Positions 45,573 through 57,781 of a DNA stretch of 64,000 nucleotides are shown here, piece by piece. The translations under genes and the position numbers were made by a program. How positions within the stretch are numbered: position 1 is the first letter of the stretch; each line of letters begins with the position of its first letter. Source of the stretch: Anthoceros angustus (taxonomy: Eukaryota > Streptophyta > Anthocerotopsida > Anthocerotales > Anthocerotaceae); assembly GCA_010909165.1 (NCBI GenBank), contig MU008155.1:2418001-2482000 (forward strand), read 5' to 3'. The notes below the pieces were generated by a model. That model saw nothing but the letters and a program-made list of their open reading frames with translations. It did not search any database and was not told the DNA's origin.

Positions 45573-46341
45573 TCACCCAGATAAGCTTCCTTGCTCAGTA
45601 GTCCTATACCTCTTACATGCTTCTCGTGGAGTACCTTGGACTGTGCCTTGGTGGCCAGTGCGATTTGTTATCGCCAGATCGACATCAGTACGCCCAAGCT
45701 CGCTTATGAGCAACCACATGTGGATGAAATGGTGTTGTATCTCCACATGTTTGGTCCTTGTGTGCGTGGTTGGGTTGTAGGTCATGGCAATTGCATGCTG
45801 ATGGTCGCATAGTAGTTTGGTTGGTTGATCCTGCTCCTCCTGGATGTCGCTCAAGAATTGTCGAATCCAAGGAATCTCCTTTTGCCGCTAGGGAAGTTGC
45901 TGCATACTCCGCTTCGGTGGAGGACCTGATCAAGCAATTGCATCCCGGAGACTAACCCGTTGTTGAGGATCATGCGATGGCTGCGGTGAACTTGCGTGCA
46001 TCCGGATCTCCCGATGCATTTGAGTAGGAGGTTAACTAGTACAAGCTTCTTGGAAGTGGTGTTTTTGTATACAAGTCCAAGGGATTTGCAGCCCTTCAAG
46101 TAGCGGAGGATGCGCTTGACGCTAGTCCGATGGGCTCTCCCATGGTTGGAGAGGTATCTTGATGCAATATTCACACTGTGACATGTCCGGCTGGTCCACA
46201 TTGCCAAATAGAGTAGGCTAGCGAGCTCAGAGGGCACTTGGGACATCTCATGAGCTTCTTCGGAGTTGTGGGTCATCGGATAGCTTCTCGCGAAGCAATA
46301 GGAGTGGAGACGGGCTTGGCATCGCTCGGCTTCAATCTCTC
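45573..46341 (-). pseudogene. Copia RT C-terminus + RNase H fragment (U9), best RNase H motif
   Basis: Frame 45685-45933 reads SSTEAEYAATSLAAKGDS, the canonical copia RNase H active-site segment, intact only here. Frame 45851-46276 holds NIASRYLSNHGRAH and KRILRYLKGCKSLGLVYK, standard for the region after the RT domain. A frameshift still separates the two. Confidence 0.87.
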
Positions 46342-47191
46342 ATTGTGACGCTTGTCCCCCGGATGAACAAGGCGGCGGAGAATTGTGCATGAACGCACAT
46401 CGAGAGCGTCAAGGGGTCCCTTGAGTGCGACGGTGCAATGATTACCTCGAAAGTGATTGTAAGGTGGTGTTTAGTTGCTAGCTTGCACACTAATAGCAAG
46501 TTCTTGGTCATTGCAGCACGTGGAGAACGCCATTAATGGTGAGCAGCTCCATCTTCCCTTCCCTTCCCTATACGATGGCTTCACGATAAGCTCACATGCA
46601 TAGAATAAATATTATTTTGATAAATTAAAATAATGTACAGATATAAACTAATATTTACATAAATCATGAATATTACTATTTTCATTTAGATATTATAAAC
46701 TTAATCAGATTGTACTATAATAAATACTAAAATACAATATAGTAACCCTTTACCTATTGAAAAACTTATTTAATAATCTATTAATAAATAAAATCTCAAA
46801 CTCATCGAAATATGGGACATGGGGCATGGAACTCGTTTTTCTATTTGGGCTATATATGTATATGAGCCCCACCATCTATATTCAAACATGATATATCCAA
46901 TCTCATTGTATGATAAAGAATACTATGGGACATAGTGCATGGAACCCATTTTTCCTATTTGGGCTATATATATGTATGAGCCCCACTATATTCAAACATC
47001 ATATATCCAATCTTGATGTATGCTAAAGAATATCATTATCACCCATTCTTTTGAATTTTATTAGAATGTTTAGTTTTCTCATGGTTCTCTCTTGAGAGGT
47101 TATCATTAGTTTGATCTTTGTGGGTTACCTATCCATATTCCTTTGGGTTCTTTCTTTATTCTTATTTGCCTTTGGTCCTTTCTAGTCTATT

Positions 47192-49115
47192 ATGGCTAAT
47201 GATGATGCTCCGTTAGCGTTGTACCTTACACATGGGTGGATGATTCCTAGAATCGGATGCCCACATTGGTTTCTACATTGAAGGCGCAAGGAAGCATGAG
47301 GATGATGAGGTGGTGACTCCTTCCTTACCTTGGAACTTCCAAGCTAAAGACCCTTCCGGACCGCTTTCTAAGTATACCTTGAAGTTGGTAGACGTGGTCG
47401 ATTTGATCATGGAAGTCAAGCAAAGAAGACCTCAACCACGACCTCCCACCATGGGCGATCTAGAAAGGATGATAGCGGTGTGGTGGCCGGAGCACCATCC
47501 CTAAGGCGCAACAAAATGGCCGAGCAGTGGGAGTGAAGGCGGCCTTGCACATGTAGTGATGGAGGAGGTCCGGACACGAGGTATCACGGAGTGCATTGGC
47601 ATTCTATTCACAAGTCGTATAATGTGTCGATGGCGCATACGTGCCCGACTCAACTTCGGTGAAGAAGTTCCACCAGTTCATTTGGGGCGATTCGAAAGGA
47701 CATAGATGCGGCCGGATTCACGGGACTTGGTTCAAGTTGTTTTATGTGGCTTCAAGCCGAATACGAGTGAAGCTCAACTTCAAAGATCTGCATCCTTAGA
47801 GACATATCTAGGTGCACCGCAGCGACGGATTGGGTGGCCATCAGTTGGCGAGGAAGTAATAGGGTTTGTGAGGATGGAAGTTCAACAAAGCGCAAATTCT
47901 TCTCCCGTAGTGCATGCGGAGGCCTTCCACATGGTGTGTATATCGAGAAGAAGAGATGAAACAAGCTGCGGATGTGCCAAAAGATGCTCGTAGGAGACCA
48001 CATATGAGGCTTTCGTTTTGAGAAACGGTCAAGGCCAAATAAATGGTCAAGTTGTTGAGGTTGAGGGGCACACCATTCTAGCACCAAAACCTACAATTGT
48101 TGGTATAAAAAGAGGAAGGAAGCATCGTAGTAAAGGCGATCATAATGGGGTCAGATGATACCAAGGAGCTCAATCATCCCTCACAGATTATTTGGTTGAG
48201 CTTGGCTTCATAAAGTTCGATTGGGTAGCTGCTACATAGCCTTGAAGTTGGTAGGCGATTTGATCATGGAAGTCAAGCAAAGAAGACCTCAACCACACCT
48301 CCCACCATGGTGATCTAGAAAGGATGATGGCGATGGTGTGGAAGCACCACCATCCCTAAGGCGCAACAAAATAGCGAATACGGGAGTGAAGACGTCGGCT
48401 TTATGCATGGTGATGGAGGAGGTCCGGACACGGTATCACGGAGTGCATTGGCATTCTATTCACAAGTCGTATAATGTGTATCGATGGCACTACGTGACTC
48501 ACGGCTGAAGAAGTTCCACCAGTTCATTTGGCGATTCGAAAGGACATAGATGCGGCCGGATTAGGACTTGGTGCAAATCAAGTTGTTTTATGTGGCTTCA
48601 AGCGTCGAATACGAGTGAAGCTCAACTTCAAAGATCCCGCATCCTTAGAGACATATCTCTGATTACTGCAGCCCGGATTGGGTGGCCATCACAGTTGGCG
48701 AAGTAATAGGGTTTGTGAGGATGGAAGTTCAACAAAGCGCAAATTCTTCTCCCGTAGTGCATGAGGCCTTCCACATGGTGTGTATATCGGAGAAGAAGAG
48801 ATGAAACAAGCTGCGGATGTGCCAAAAGATGCTCGTAGGAGACCACATATGAGGCTTTTGAGAGCAAGGCCAAATAGATGCAGTCCGACAAGTTGTTGAG
48901 GTTGAGGGGCACACCATTCTAGCACCAAAACCTACAATTGTTGGTATAAAAAATTTGGAAAAAGCCGTAGTAAAGGCGATCATAATGGGGTCAGATGATA
49001 CCAAGGAGCTCAATCATCCCTCACAGTTATTTGGTTGAGCTTGAGGCTTCACCGAAGTTCCGATTGGGCTGGCTACAGCATAGGGTGAGAAGTGCCTCTG
49101 GCTCTCTGCAGGAAG
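47192..49115 (+). pseudogene. Block b, U10, with ~0.85-kb internal duplication
   Basis: ATG at 47192. Frame 47310-47504 reads SLPWNFQAKDPSGPLSKYTL and DLERMIAV. The second copy starts near 48241 and covers the middle and end again. Frame 47706-47993 carries VIGFVRMEV and HMVCIS in the first copy. Confidence 0.43.
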
Positions 49116-49150
49116 AAATCCTTGGTTCATCCATCCATCCGGCTCCGAAC

Positions 49151-49399
49151 CCACCGAAGTACTCTAGCGCCTTGAGCTCACAAGAAAGTATTTGGCGCCT
49201 TCAAACTCAGGACCAATACTTTAGTGCCTTCAACTCACGGGATAGTCTAGCGCCTTCAAACTCACGGGACCCATACTCTCGCCTTCCAACTTACGGATAA
49301 TACTCTAGCGCCTTCAAACTCATAGAAAAATATTCTAGTGCCTTCCAACTCAGGATAATACTCTAGCGCCTTCAAACTCACGGAAAAATATATTTGGCT
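49151..49399 (-). repeat. Block c, U10 minisatellite
   Basis: Seven to eight repeats with short losses (gggatagtc, ttcaactc). The frame is broken in the middle; the MDLRRSQIYF start is intact. Confidence 0.82.
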
Positions 49400-49414
49400 C
49401 CTTCTTAGATCCAT

Positions 49415-49946
49415 TGTTAAATACTCTAACGCCTTCGGACTCACACTAGGGAGTTCAACACGTCATAGCTCACTCACCTTTGGGAGGTCACTATGCGAAA
49501 CTTTGCCGAGCAATTGGAGCAACATAAGTCGCCAAGGGGTGTGGATCGGGCGCATTGGGAGAGGGAAAAGGGCATGAGGATCGGGAGGCAGAAGGGAAGG
49601 AAGAGGTATGTAGAGAAGATATGGGTGAAAAAGGATAACATGAGAAAACAATATAAATATGGAAGATGAAGAGAAGGGAAAATGGGAAAATGGGAAGGAG
49701 AAACAAAAGAAATGAGAGGATATGGAGAAATAGTAAAGAATCTTCCTCTTGAGCGAGGAATGTTTTATTGAAAGGCAAAAAAAAATGGTATATATACACG
49801 GCCGAGTGAGTTGTAATCATCGAGGCGTTGATCACAAGAAACTTACTCAACTATATCAAATGCTATTAAACATTGTTTTACGTCTTACCTTGGCGTGCCT
49901 AAACCTCACTTTGATCAGCCCGTCTAAGACCCCCATCTCCACAACA
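49415..49946 (-). repeat. LTR copy 10 (U10)
   Basis: 532 bp. It carries tcatagctc instead of tcatggctc and a loss of tg in ctatgcgaaac; otherwise typical. Confidence 0.65.
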
Positions 49947-50329
49947 CTCCCCTCGTTCTTGATCCGAGTTCTTCGTTCTCGCTCGCCATGGCGTCCATCG
50001 GGCATGCTTCTGCGGTGTTCCTCGGCATCCTCTCGACCATCCGGTGGCTTCTCAAGCTCGCGACTCACACGATCTCGGCTATGAGCCAAAAATTGAAAGC
50101 CTCGAGCAATGGGTAGCCGAGCCTGAGATCCGAAAAGAGCGCAGCCTGTTCAACACGCAAGAGCCGCGATCGGCCATAAGATGCATGGCGGGCGTAAGTA
50201 TAGAAAGGTTTAGAATTGCGAACTCCAACCTTTGCCTCCGGATGGCGGTGAGAAGAGCTTATGAAGAGTGGTGATCAAGGTGTCTTGGCGATCAACGTCT
50301 TCCCTCAAGGTTCGCGAGCTCGAGCTCCA

Positions 50330-51105
50330 TCACCCGGATAAGCTTCCTTGCTCAGTTGATCCTGTACCTCTTACATGCTTCTAGGAGTACCTTGGTGTGC
50401 CTTGGTGAGCGGGTCGATTTATTATCGCGATGTCGACATCATGTAGGCGCGAGGCTAGCTTATGAGCAACCACGTGGGATGAAATGGTGTTGTATCTCCA
50501 CATGTTTGGTCCTTGTGTGCGGGGTTGGGTTGTAGGTCATGGCAATTGCATCTTGATGGTCGCATAGTAGTTTGGTTGGTTGATCCTGCTCCTCCGGATG
50601 TCGCTCGGGGAATTGTCGAATCCAAGGAATCTCCTTTTGCCGCTAGGGAAGTTCTTTGCATACTCCGCCGGTGGAGGACAGGCTACGATCAACAATTGCA
50701 TCCCGGAGACTAACCCGTTGTTGAGGATCATGCGGTAAAAGGCTGCAGTAGACTTGCGTGCATCCGGATCCTCACTTGATGCATTTGAGTAGGAGGTTAA
50801 CTAGTACAAGCTTCTTTGGAAGTGGTGTTTTGTATACAAGTCCAAGGGTTTGCAGCCCTTCAAGTAGCGGAGGATGCGCTTGACGCTAGTCCATGGGCTC
50901 TCCCATGGTTGGAGAGGTATCTTGATGCAATATTCACACTGTGACATGCGGCACGGTCACATTGCCAAATAGAGTAGGCTAGCCATGCAGCCTCAGAACT
51001 TGGGACATCTCATGAGCTTCTTACAGGTTGTGGGGCGGTCATCGGCGGATAGCTTCTCGAAGCAATAGGGAGAGGCAGGCTTGGCATCGCTCGCTTCAAT
51101 CTCTC
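50330..51105 (-). pseudogene. Copia RT C-terminus + RNase H fragment (U10)
   Basis: Frames 50455-50661 and 50537-50731 cover RNase H (SLAAKGDSLDSTIPRATSGG; NYYATIKMQ in a shifted frame). The RT end is damaged: the aggagtgg string is reduced to agggag near 51070. Confidence 0.78.
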
Positions 51106-51953
51106 AAGTCGGCCGGTGTCCCCGAGCGGATGAACAAGCGCCAGGTATGCATGAGCGCACATCGAGAGCGTCTGAAGGGTCCCTTGAGTGCCGACGGTGC
51201 AATGATTACCTACGAAAGTGATTGTAAGGTGGTGTTTAGTTGCTAGCTTGCACACTAATAGCAAGTTCTTGGTCATTCAGGTACGTGGAGGCATCGATTA
51301 ATGGTGAGCGGCTCTCCATCTTCCTTCCCTTCCCTATCGATGGCTTCACGATAAGCTCACATGCATAGAATAAATATTATTTTGATAAATTAAAATAATG
51401 TACAGATATAAACTAATATTTACATAAATCATGAATATTACTATTTTCATTTAGATATTATAAACTTAATCAGATTGTACTATAATAAATACTAAAATAC
51501 AATATAGTAACCCTTTACCTATTGAAAAACTTATTTAATAATCTATTAATAAATAAAATCTCAAACTCATCGAAATATGGGACATGGGGCATGGAACTCG
51601 TTTTTCTATTTGGGCTATATATGTATGAGCCCCACCATCTATATTCAAACATGATATATCCAATCTCATTGTATGATAAAGAATACTATGGGACATAGTG
51701 CATGGAACCCATTTTTCCTATTTGGGCTATATATGTATATGAGCTATTTATATTCAAACATCATATATCCAATCTTGATGTATGCTAAAGAATATCATTA
51801 TCACCCATTCTTTTGAATTTTATTAGAATGTTTAGTTTTCTCATCGGTTCTCTCTTGAGGTTATCATTAGTTTGATCTTGTGTAGAGTTACCTATCCATA
51901 TTCCTTTGGGTTCTTTCTTTATTCTTATTTGCCTTTGGTCCTTTCTAGTCTAT

Positions 51954-53020
51954 TATGGCTAATGATGATGCTCCGTTAGCGTTGTACCTTACACATGGGT
52001 GGAATGATTCCTAGAATCGGATGCCCACATTGGTTTCTACATTGAAGGCCTTGAGGCATGAGGATGAGGGGTGGCGCTCCTTCCTTACCTTGGAACTTCC
52101 AAGCTAAAGACCCTTCGGACCGCTTTCTAAGTATACCTTGAAGTTGGTAGGCGTGGTCGATTTGATCATGGAAGTCAAGCAAAGAAGACCTCAACCACCT
52201 CCCACCATGGTGATCTAGAAAGGATGATGGCAGTAATAGTGGCGGGCACCACCATCCCTAAGGCGCAACAAAATAGCGCGCAGTGGGAGTGAAGACGTCG
52301 ACTTAACGGGCATGGTGATGGAGGAGGTCCGGACACGGTATCACAGTGCATTGGCATTCTATTCACAAGTCGTATAATGTGTATCCGATGGCACGCTACA
52401 TTAAGCTCGCTCAAGAAGTTCCACCAGTTCATTTGGGCGATTCGAAAGGACATAGATGCAGATTCGGGACTTGGTGCAAATCAAGTTGTTTTATGTGGCT
52501 TCAAGCGTCGAATACGAGTGAAGCTCAACTTCAAAGATCCCGCATCCTTAGAGACATATCTACGATTACACTGCGTAGGATTGGGTGGCCATCACAGTTG
52601 AAGTAATAGGGTTTGTGAGGATGGAAGTTCAACAAAGCGCAAATTCTTCTCCGTAGTGCATGCGAGGCCTTCCACATGGTGTGTATATCGGAGAAGAAGA
52701 GATGAAACAAGCTGCGGATGTGCCAAAAGATGCTCGTGGGAGACCACATATGAGGCTTTCGTTTTGAGAAACGTTGAGGCCAATAGATGCACGGTCAATA
52801 GTTGTTGAGGTTGAGGGGCACACCATTCTAGCACCAAAACCTACAATTGTTGGTATAAAAGAAATTTGGAAAAACATCACGGTAGTAAAGCGATCATAAT
52901 GAACATGTGATGCCGAGCTCAATCATCCCCTCACAGTTATTTGGTTGAGCTTGAGCTTCAAGGTTCATTGGGTGGCTGCATAAGCGAGAAGTGCAGCACG
53001 GCTCTCGAGCTGCGGAAGAA
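51954..53020 (+). pseudogene. Block b, U11
   Basis: ATG at 51954. Frames 52346-52606 and 52377-52601 overlap across the KFHQFIWAIRKDIDA and SEAQLQRSRILRDIS region. A deletion of the ggcgg island near 52600 shifts the frame. Confidence 0.4.
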
Positions 53021-53050
53021 ATCCTTGGTTCATCCATCCATCCACTCCGA

Positions 53051-53313
53051 ACCCACAAGAAAGTACTCTAGCGCCTTGAGCTCACAAGAAAGTATTTGAG
53101 CGCCTTCAAACTCACGGGACCAATACTTTAGTGCCTTCCAACTCACGGGATAATAGTCTAGCGCCTTCAAACTCACAGGACCCATACTCTCGCCTTCCAA
53201 CTTACGAGGATAATACTCTAGCGCCTTCAAACTCATAGAAAAATATTCTAGTGCCTTCCAACTCACGGATAATACTCTAGCGCCTTCAAACTCACGAGAA
53301 AAATATATTTGGC
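53051..53313 (-). repeat. Block c, U11 minisatellite
   Basis: Frame 53030-53329 on the minus strand is open for 99 residues from MDLRRSQIYF through eight to nine decapeptides, with a REFEGARVLS variant. Confidence 0.85.
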
Positions 53314-53329
53314 TCCTTCTTAGATCCAT

Positions 53330-53866
53330 TGTTAAATACTCCTGCTTCTTGGACTCACACTAGGGAGTTCAACACGTCATGGCTCACTCACACCGGGGAG
53401 GTCACTATGTGAGAAACTTTGCGAGCAATTGGAGCAACATAAGTCGCCAAGGGAGTGTGGATCGGCGCATTGGGAGAGGGAAAAGGGCATGAGGATCGGG
53501 AGACAGAAGGGAAGGAAAGAGAGGTATGTAGAGAAGATATGGGTGAAAAAGGATAACATGAGAAAACAATATAAATATGGAAGATGAAGAGAAGGGAAAA
53601 TGGGAAAATGGGAAGGAGAAACAAAAGAAATGAGAGGATATGGAGAAATAGTAAAGAATCTTCCTCTTGAGCGAGGAATGTTTTATTGAAACCAAAAAAA
53701 AATGGTATATATACACGGCCGAGTGAGTTATGGAATCATCGAGGCGAGTTAGAATCAAACTTACTCAACTATATCAAATGCTATTAAACATTGTTTTACG
53801 TCTTACCTTCATGACGTGCCTAAACCTCACTTTGATCGACCATCTAAGACCCCCATCTCCACAACA
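53330..53866 (-). repeat. LTR copy 11 (U11)
   Basis: 537 bp. The aaaggc before the poly-A run is replaced by aacc, so the stretch between AATAAA and TATA differs slightly here. Confidence 0.65.
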
Positions 53867-54252
53867 CTCCCCTCGTTCGATCCGTTCTTCGTTCTCGCTA
53901 CATGGCGTCCATCGGGCATGCTTCTGCAGGCATTCCTCGGCATCCTCTCGACCATCTGGTGGCTTCTCAAGCTCGCGACTCACGATCTCGCTATGAGCCA
54001 AAAATTGAAAGCCTCGAGCAAGCTGGAGTAGCCGGGCCTGAGATCCAGGCGCACCCGGTGTTAGACACATGGAAGAGCCGCTTGCGGTCGGCGCAGATGC
54101 ATGGCGGGCGTAAGTATAGAAAGGTTTAGAATTGCGAACTCCAACCTTTGCCTCCTGGATGGCGGTGAGAAGAGCTTATGAAGAGTGGTGATCAAGGTGT
54201 GTGGCGAGGTCAACGCCTTCCCTCAAGGTTCGCCGAGGGAGCTCGAGCTCCA

Positions 54253-55022
54253 TCACCCGGATAAGCTTCCTTGCTCGAGTCCTATACCTCTTACATGCTT
54301 CTCGTGGAGTACCTTGACATGCCTTGGTGCGAGGTCCGATTTGTTATCGCCAATGATCGACATCATGGGCTGCTAAACGCTATGAGCAACCACCGTGGGA
54401 TGAAATGGTGTTGTATCTCCACATGTTTGGTCCTTGTGTGCGGGGTTGGGTTGTAGGTCATGGCAATTGCATCTTGATGGTCGCATAGTAGTTTGGTTGG
54501 TTGATCCGCCTCCTCGGATGTCGCCGAGAATTGTCGAATCCAAGGAATCTCCTTTTGCCGCTAGGGAAGTTGCTGGCATCCGCCGGTGGAGGCGGGCACC
54601 TGCAAGCAATTGCATCCCTGTGAGACTAACCGTTGTTGAGGATCATGCAAGAAGTCATGCGGTAGACTTACATCATCCGGATCTCCCCGATGCATTTGAG
54701 TAGGAGGTTAACTAGTACAAGCTTGTCGGAAGTGGTGTTTTTGTATACAAGTCCAAGGGATTTGCAGCCCTTCAAGTAGCGGAGGATGCGCTGACGCTAG
54801 TCCAAAGGGCTCTCCCATGGTTGGAGAGGTATCTTGATGCAATATTCACACTGTGACATATGTCCGCCCGTCCACATTGCCAAATAGAGTAGGCTAGCCT
54901 ACTCCAGAGGGCACTTGGGACATCTCATGAGCTTCTTCCGAGTTGTGGGGCGTCATCGCGGATAGCTTCTCGGAAGCAATAGGAGTGGAGGCGGCTTGGC
55001 ATCGCTCGGCTTCAATCTCTCC
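54253..55022 (-). pseudogene. Copia RT C-terminus + RNase H fragment (U11)
   Basis: RNase H frame 54373-54615 (SLAAKGDSLDSTILGDIRGG). RT end frame 54894-55217 ends in TPHNSEEAHEMSQVP. It contains a catatg insertion in the gacatgtcc string near 54858. Confidence 0.8.
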
Positions 55023-55871
55023 AGTCGACGGTCGGCGGTGTCCCCGACGGATGAACAGAAGCCGTGTATGCATGAACCGCACATCGAGAGCGTCATCAAG
55101 GGGTCCCTTGAGTGCGACGGTGCAATGATTACCTACGAAAGTGATTGTAAGGTGGTGTTTAGTTGCTAGCTTGCACACTAATAGCAAGTTCTTGGTCATT
55201 GCACGTGAGAACGCCATTAATGGTGAGCGCTCTCCATCTTCCCTTCCCTTCCCTATACGATGGCTTCACGATAAGCTCACATGCATAGAATAAATATTAT
55301 TTTGATAAATTAAAATAATGTAGATATAAACTAATATTTACATAAATCATGAATATTACTATTTTCATTTAGATATTATAAAGTTAATCAGATTGTACTA
55401 TAATAAATACTAAAATACAATATAGTAACCCTTTACCTATTGAAAAACTTATTTAATAATCTATTAATAAATAAAATCTCAAACTCATCGAAATATGGGA
55501 CATGGGGCATGGAACTCGTTTTTCTATTTGGGCTATATATGTATGAGCCCCACCATCTATATTCAAACATGATATATCCAATCTCATTGTATGATAAAGA
55601 ATACTATGGGACATAGTGCATGGAACCCATTTTCCTATTTGGGCTATATATGTATGTGAGCCCCACTATATTCAAACATCATATATCCAATCTTGATGTA
55701 TGCTAAAGAATATCATTATCACCCATTCTTTTGAATTTTATTAGAATGTTTAGTTTTCTCATGGTTCTCTCTTGAGAGGTTATCATTAGTTTGATCTGTC
55801 AGAGTTACCTATCCATATTCCTTTGGGTTCTTTCTTTATTCTTATTTGCCTTTGGTCCTTTCTAGTCTATT

Positions 55872-56300
55872 ATGGCTAATGATGATGCTCCGTTAGCGTT
55901 GTACCTTACACATGGGTGGATGATTCCTAGAATCGGATGCCACATTGGTTTCTACATTGAAGACGCAAGGAAGCATGAGGATGAGGTCAGGTGGCGCCCT
56001 TCCTTACCTTGGAACTTCCAAGCTAAAGACCCTTCCGGACCGCTTTCTAAGTATACCTTGAAGTTGGTAGACGTGGTCGATTTGATCATGGAAGTCAAGC
56101 AAAGAAGACCTCAACCACCTCCCACCATGGTCGATCTAGAAAGGATGATGACGTATGTAGGTGGAAGCACCACCATCCCTAAGGCGCAACAAAATAGCGC
56201 GAGCACCGGGAGTGAAGACGCGCTTTACAGCATGGTGATGGAGGAGGTCCGGACACGAGGTATCACGAGTGCATTGGCATTCTATTCACAAGTCGTATAA
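55872..56300 (+). CDS. Block b, U12: longest N-terminal MANDDAP frame (142 residues)
   Basis: This is the only unit in which the frame from the MANDDAP start codon runs unbroken through the whole first half of b. It reads IGCHIGFYIEDARKHEDE, then SLPWNFQAKDPSGPLSKYTL, LVDVVDLIMEVKQRRPQPP, DLERMM, STTIPKAQQ and finally RGITSALAFYSQVV before a stop. It has no signal peptide, membrane segment or motif that I recognise. The first residues use the gctccg form (LALYLTHGW), whereas gctccc units give VSVVPYTWV, so at least one form is frameshifted. It may be the best template for a search of this family. A functional product is doubtful. Confidence 0.45.
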   Translation: MANDDAPLALYLTHGWMIPRIGCHIGFYIEDARKHEDEVRWRPSLPWNFQAKDPSGPLSKYTLKLVDVVDLIMEVKQRRPQPPPTMVDLERMMTYVGGSTTIPKAQQNSASTGSEDALYSMVMEEVRTRGITSALAFYSQVV

Positions 56301-56582
56301 TGTGTATCGATGGCACGCTACGTGCCGACTCGCTCGTGAAGAAGTTCCACCAGTTCATTTGGGGCGATTCGAAAGGACATAGATGTCCCAGTTCGACTTG
56401 GTGCAAATCAAGTTGTTTTATGTGGCTTCAAGCGTGAATACGAGTGAAGCTCAACTTCAAAGATCCTCGCATCCTTAGAGACATATCTACAGGTGCTGCC
56501 GGATTGGGTGGCCATCACAGATTGGCGGAAGTAATAGGGTTTGTGAGGATGGAAGTTCAACAAAGCGCAAATTCTTCTCCTG

Positions 56583-56932
56583 TGCGTGCATCCGGATCTC
56601 CGCCCGATGCATTTGAGTAGGAGGTTAACTAGTACAAGCTTCTTTGGAAGTGGTGTTTTTGTATACAAGTCCAAGGGATTTGCAGCCCTTCAAGTAGCGG
56701 AGGATGCGCAGCTAGTCCGATGGGCTCTCCCATGGTTGGAGAGGTATCTTGATGCAATATTCACACTGTGACATGGCCCGGTCCACATTGCCAAATAGAG
56801 TAGGCTAGACGGCCTCAGAGGGGCACTTGGGACATCTCATGAGCTTCTTCCGGGTTGTGGGGCGTCATCGGCGGATAGCTTCTCGGAAGCAATAGGAGTG
56901 GAGACGGCTTGGCATCGCTCGGCTTCAATCTC
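56583..56932 (-). pseudogene. Copia RT C-terminal remnant (U12)
   Basis: Only the RT end remains. The minus strand carries LVLVNLLLKCIGR and the KPSPLLLLP-type shifted KPVSTP region. Its left edge is the join with block b. Confidence 0.75.
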
Positions 56933-57781
56933 CAGTCGGCCGCAGTGTCCACAGCGGATGAACAGGCGCCCGGGTGCATGGCGCACATCGAGGCGTCAAG
57001 GGGTCCCTTGAGTGCCAGACGTTGCAATGATTACCTACAGTGATTGTAAGGTGGTGTTTAGTTGCTAGCTTGCACACTAATAGCAAGTTCTTGGTCATTG
57101 CAGCACGTGAGAACGCCATTAATGGTGAGCGCTCTCCATCTTCCCTTCCCTTCCCTATCGATGGCTTCACGATAAGCTCACATGCATAGAATAAATATTA
57201 TTTTGATAAATTAAAATAATGTACAGATATAAACTAATATTTACATAAATCATGAATATTACTATTTTCATTTAGATATTATAATAAACTTAATCAGATT
57301 GTACTATAATAAATACTAAAATACAATATAGTAACCCTTTACCTATTGAAAAACTTATTTAATAATCTATTAATAAATAAAATCTCAAACTCATCGAAAT
57401 ATGGGACATGGGGCATGGAACTCGTTTTTCTATTTGGGCTATATATGTATGTGAGCCCCACCATCTATATTCAAACATGATATATCCAATCTCATTGTAT
57501 GATAAAGAATACTATGGGACATAGTGCATGGAACCCATTTTCCTATTTGGGCTATATATATGTATGTGAGCCCCACTATATTCAAACATCATATATCCAA
57601 TCTTGATGTATGCTAAAGAATATCATTATCACCCATTCTTTTGAATTTTATTAGAATGTTTAGTTTTCTCATGGTTCTCTCTTGAGGAGGTTATCATTAG
57701 TTTGATCTGTAGAGTTACCTATCCATATTCCTTTGGGTTCTTTCTTTATTCTTATTTGCCTTTGGTCCTTTCTAGTCTATT

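Larger units (their letters stand above)
42570..46458. repeat. U9: simple unit
   Basis: Blocks: a 42711-43291, b 43292-44370, c 44397-44652, LTR 44670-45196, f to 46458. Block a carries aaagttaatcag as in U5 and U12, and a short deletion near 43232-43245. Confidence 0.9.
46459..51223. repeat. U10: unit with b duplicated in tandem
   Basis: Blocks: a 46598-47191, b 47192 to about 48240, then a jump back to the middle of b (ccttgaagttggtaggcg) and a second b to about 49115, c 49151-49399, LTR 49415-49946, f to 51223. The extra length of about 0.85 kb equals the duplicated part. Confidence 0.86.
51224..55146. repeat. U11: simple unit
   Basis: Blocks: a 51362-51953, b 51954-53020, c 53051-53313, LTR 53330-53866, f to 55146. 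In block a the second gagccccac string is changed to gagctatttat near 51741. Confidence 0.9.
55147..57045. repeat. U12: short unit, deletion from b into f
   Basis: Block a 55282-55871 and b 55872 to about 56580, then a direct join to f at 56580-56592 (gcgtgcat). The end of b, c, the LTR and most of RNase H are missing. U13 shares several otherwise unique variants with the b block of U12. Confidence 0.88.
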
